Assembly (NCBI RefSeq): GCF_020829665.1
Contig: NZ_JAIVFT010000003.1
Span: forward strand, 310,001-374,000
DNA length: 64,000 nucleotides
Direction of reading: 5' to 3'
DNA from: Nostoc sp. CHAB 5824
GTDB lineage: Bacteria > Cyanobacteriota > Cyanobacteriia > Cyanobacteriales > Nostocaceae
Every line of letters starts with the position of its first letter. Within the stretch, counting starts at the first letter, position 1. Positions 62,849 to 64,000 of this stretch are shown here, in pieces. Position numbers and translations under genes: made by a program. The notes below the pieces were generated by a model, which was given only the letters and a program-made list of their open reading frames with translations, made no database searches and was not told the origin of the DNA.

Positions 62849-63333
62849 TTACGATGCCTGCGGCGGGCATAGCGATCACAATTGGGGAAAATTAAGCTAC
62901 GACCTTGTAACACTTTTACCCAGTTTCAGATACTGAGGTGCAAGATGTATAACGGGTTAACTGATTGAACTACGATTGATAATAGACCCATGACTGAAGT
63001 CAAAGCGGATTATCTCACCCGATTCAAACCCAAATTCAATGCTCTGGCTGGCAAACCTGTTAGGGGAGACTGCAAAAAAAACATATCAGCCGTGTTTTGA
63101 AATTATTCTTTGTGTGTCGTGGATTTGAGCCTTCGGGGTGATATCTTTTTTCAGGGTAAGTATCTTAGCGTGTTTTTGCTCAAGGACTTAGATACAATTG
63201 TGTGCTTGCTCCCGAATTGTTCTCAATGGCTATGGCGCATCATTGTTTGTTGAAGCGGCACAATAATTGATGCAGCTCTAACAGTTAGAACAGAAGTGCA
63301 AGCAACATCCAAGAGCCGAAAATAAGAACCAAT

Positions 63334-64000
63334 ATGCCTGACTTCCTCAGCAACTTCCTTTCAACTTCCTTCATTCCTCACGGGCATTGTTACCTCTGGA
63401 AGCCGGGTTTAGTCTGGCTACATTTAACTTCAGATGCATTGACTGCGATCGCTTATTACTCAGTCGCCATAGCAATTGTTTACTTTAGAAATGAGCGCAA
63501 AGATTTGCCAGCCAACACTGTAACCCTCCTCACTGGGTACTTTTTTGTCTTTGCCCTGTGTGGCACCACCCATATAATGGGAGTAGTTACGCTCTGGTAT
63601 CCCATTTATTGGTTTTCAGGGCTGCTGAAAGCCTTCAATGCTCTATGGTCATCCTATGCGTTCACCTTTTTATTGATTCCGTTAATTCCAATTGCTCTAG
63701 ATGCACCAAGTCCAGCCCAGCTAGCCATCACGAACCAGGAACTGTTAGATAGTCGAAGCCGCATCCAATCGATCAATGTGGAGCTGGAGCAACGGGTGCA
63801 AGAACGCACAGCACAACTGGAAGCGTCCAATCGCGCCAAAGATGAATTGTTGATCCGCGAACAAGTCATCCGAGCTGAGGCTGAGGCAGCTAATCGCGCT
63901 AAAGACGAGTTTCTCTCAGTTCTCTCTCATGAATTGAGAACACCGCTCAATGCCATCTTGGGGTGGTCGCAGATGTTACGCAAACAACAGGTGAGTGAGG
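63334..64000 (+). CDS. Histidine kinase with ethylene-receptor-like membrane domain (partial)
   Basis: 222 residues seen; the gene runs off the window. Three membrane segments open it: about 28-51, 61-82 and 98-118. They carry the residues that mark plant ETR1: Asp34 in [11 protein letters not shown], and Cys76 and His80 in ALCGTTHI (the C-x3-H that holds copper and ethylene in ETR1). A coiled coil follows ([20 protein letters not shown]), then the H-box [17 protein letters not shown] with the phospho-accepting His near 205. No GAF domain comes between, unlike ETR1. Synechocystis has a known ethylene-binding relative (slr1212). Start ATG 63334. Confidence 0.88.
   Translation, partial: MPDFLSNFLSTSFIPHGHCYLWKPGLVWLHLTSDALTAIAYYSVAIAIVYFRNERKDLPANTVTLLTGYFFVFALCGTTHIMGVVTLWYPIYWFSGLLKAFNALWSSYAFTFLLIPLIPIALDAPSPAQLAITNQELLDSRSRIQSINVELEQRVQERTAQLEASNRAKDELLIREQVIRAEAEAANRAKDEFLSVLSHELRTPLNAILGWSQMLRKQQVSE

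Larger units (their letters stand above)
62028..63333. other. 1.3-kb region with repeats and no accepted gene
   Basis: 62090-62170 has a CCCTCC...GGAGGG hairpin. 62378-62848 is the second repeat module. 62849-63333 has only a 37-codon frame (ATG 62991) that I do not accept. No RNA gene or transposase is recognisable. Confidence 0.5.

Noticed and set aside
62643..62879. Minus-strand frame with repeated KMLDCFLK-like units
   Set aside because: A product of translating the 62-bp repeat array; no gene-like start or composition.
62991..63104. 37-codon frame starting MTEVKADYLTRF
   Set aside because: Too short, no ribosome site, and no family I recognise.

Overview
The window looks like chromosome from a filamentous, heterocyst-type cyanobacterium of the Nostoc/Anabaena kind. 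The evidence is the many HIP1 octamers (GCGATCGC), degenerate heptanucleotide tandem repeats between genes, and cyanobacterium-typical proteins: a PatA-like regulator, XisH/XisI, an NTRC-type thioredoxin reductase-thioredoxin fusion, ClpR beside ClpP, DUF3110 and DUF4327 proteins, and a KtrB/KtrA-type K+ uptake pair. I saw no rRNA, tRNA or CRISPR array.

Layout. 0-13 kb: PatA-like regulator, murQ, DUF3110 protein, a truncated IscB gene behind an apparently complete omega-RNA, a 1981-residue TamB-like protein, a sugar ABC permease, a GIY-YIG protein and a DUF1003 membrane protein. 13-24 kb: iron/cobalamin-type ABC ATPase, a 62-bp tandem repeat array, tocopherol-type methyltransferase, K+ uptake pair, TPR protein, acyltransferase, queA, YraN-family protein and a lumenal pentapeptide protein. 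24-28 kb: accessory stretch with Uma2, HicA, an AT-rich orphan and a TPR-HNH fusion. 28-38 kb: cell-wall amidase, pyrG, HsdR-N-like protein, ROK kinase, peptide ABC permease, a broken xisH with intact xisI, and NTRC. 38-40 kb: decayed genes (DUF2887/Rpn-like, Uma2, a thioredoxin reductase fragment). 40-47 kb: methyltransferase, pilA, a SPINDLY-type O-GlcNAc transferase, a second broken xisH with intact xisI, and an FkbM methyltransferase, suggesting surface or pilin modification. 48-57 kb: FHA-kinase and PP2C phosphatase pair, aminotransferase, J-domain protein, clpR-clpP. 57-64 kb: tandem VWA genes plus a third fragment, two related repeat modules, CheB-type methylesterase, Crp/Fnr regulator, and the start of a histidine kinase with an ethylene-receptor-like membrane domain.

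Three themes stand out. (1) Very small repeats of 18-29 bp sit inside HIP1 octamers; two duplicated segments in the window give empty-site/filled-site comparisons. (2) Several nuclease-fold accessory genes are broken by point mutations, including two xisH genes each with a single amber codon upstream of an intact xisI. (3) A 62-bp tandem repeat family occurs at three loci. No wholly new multi-gene system is evident; the repeat biology and the TPR-HNH/HicA stretch are the best candidates for something undescribed.
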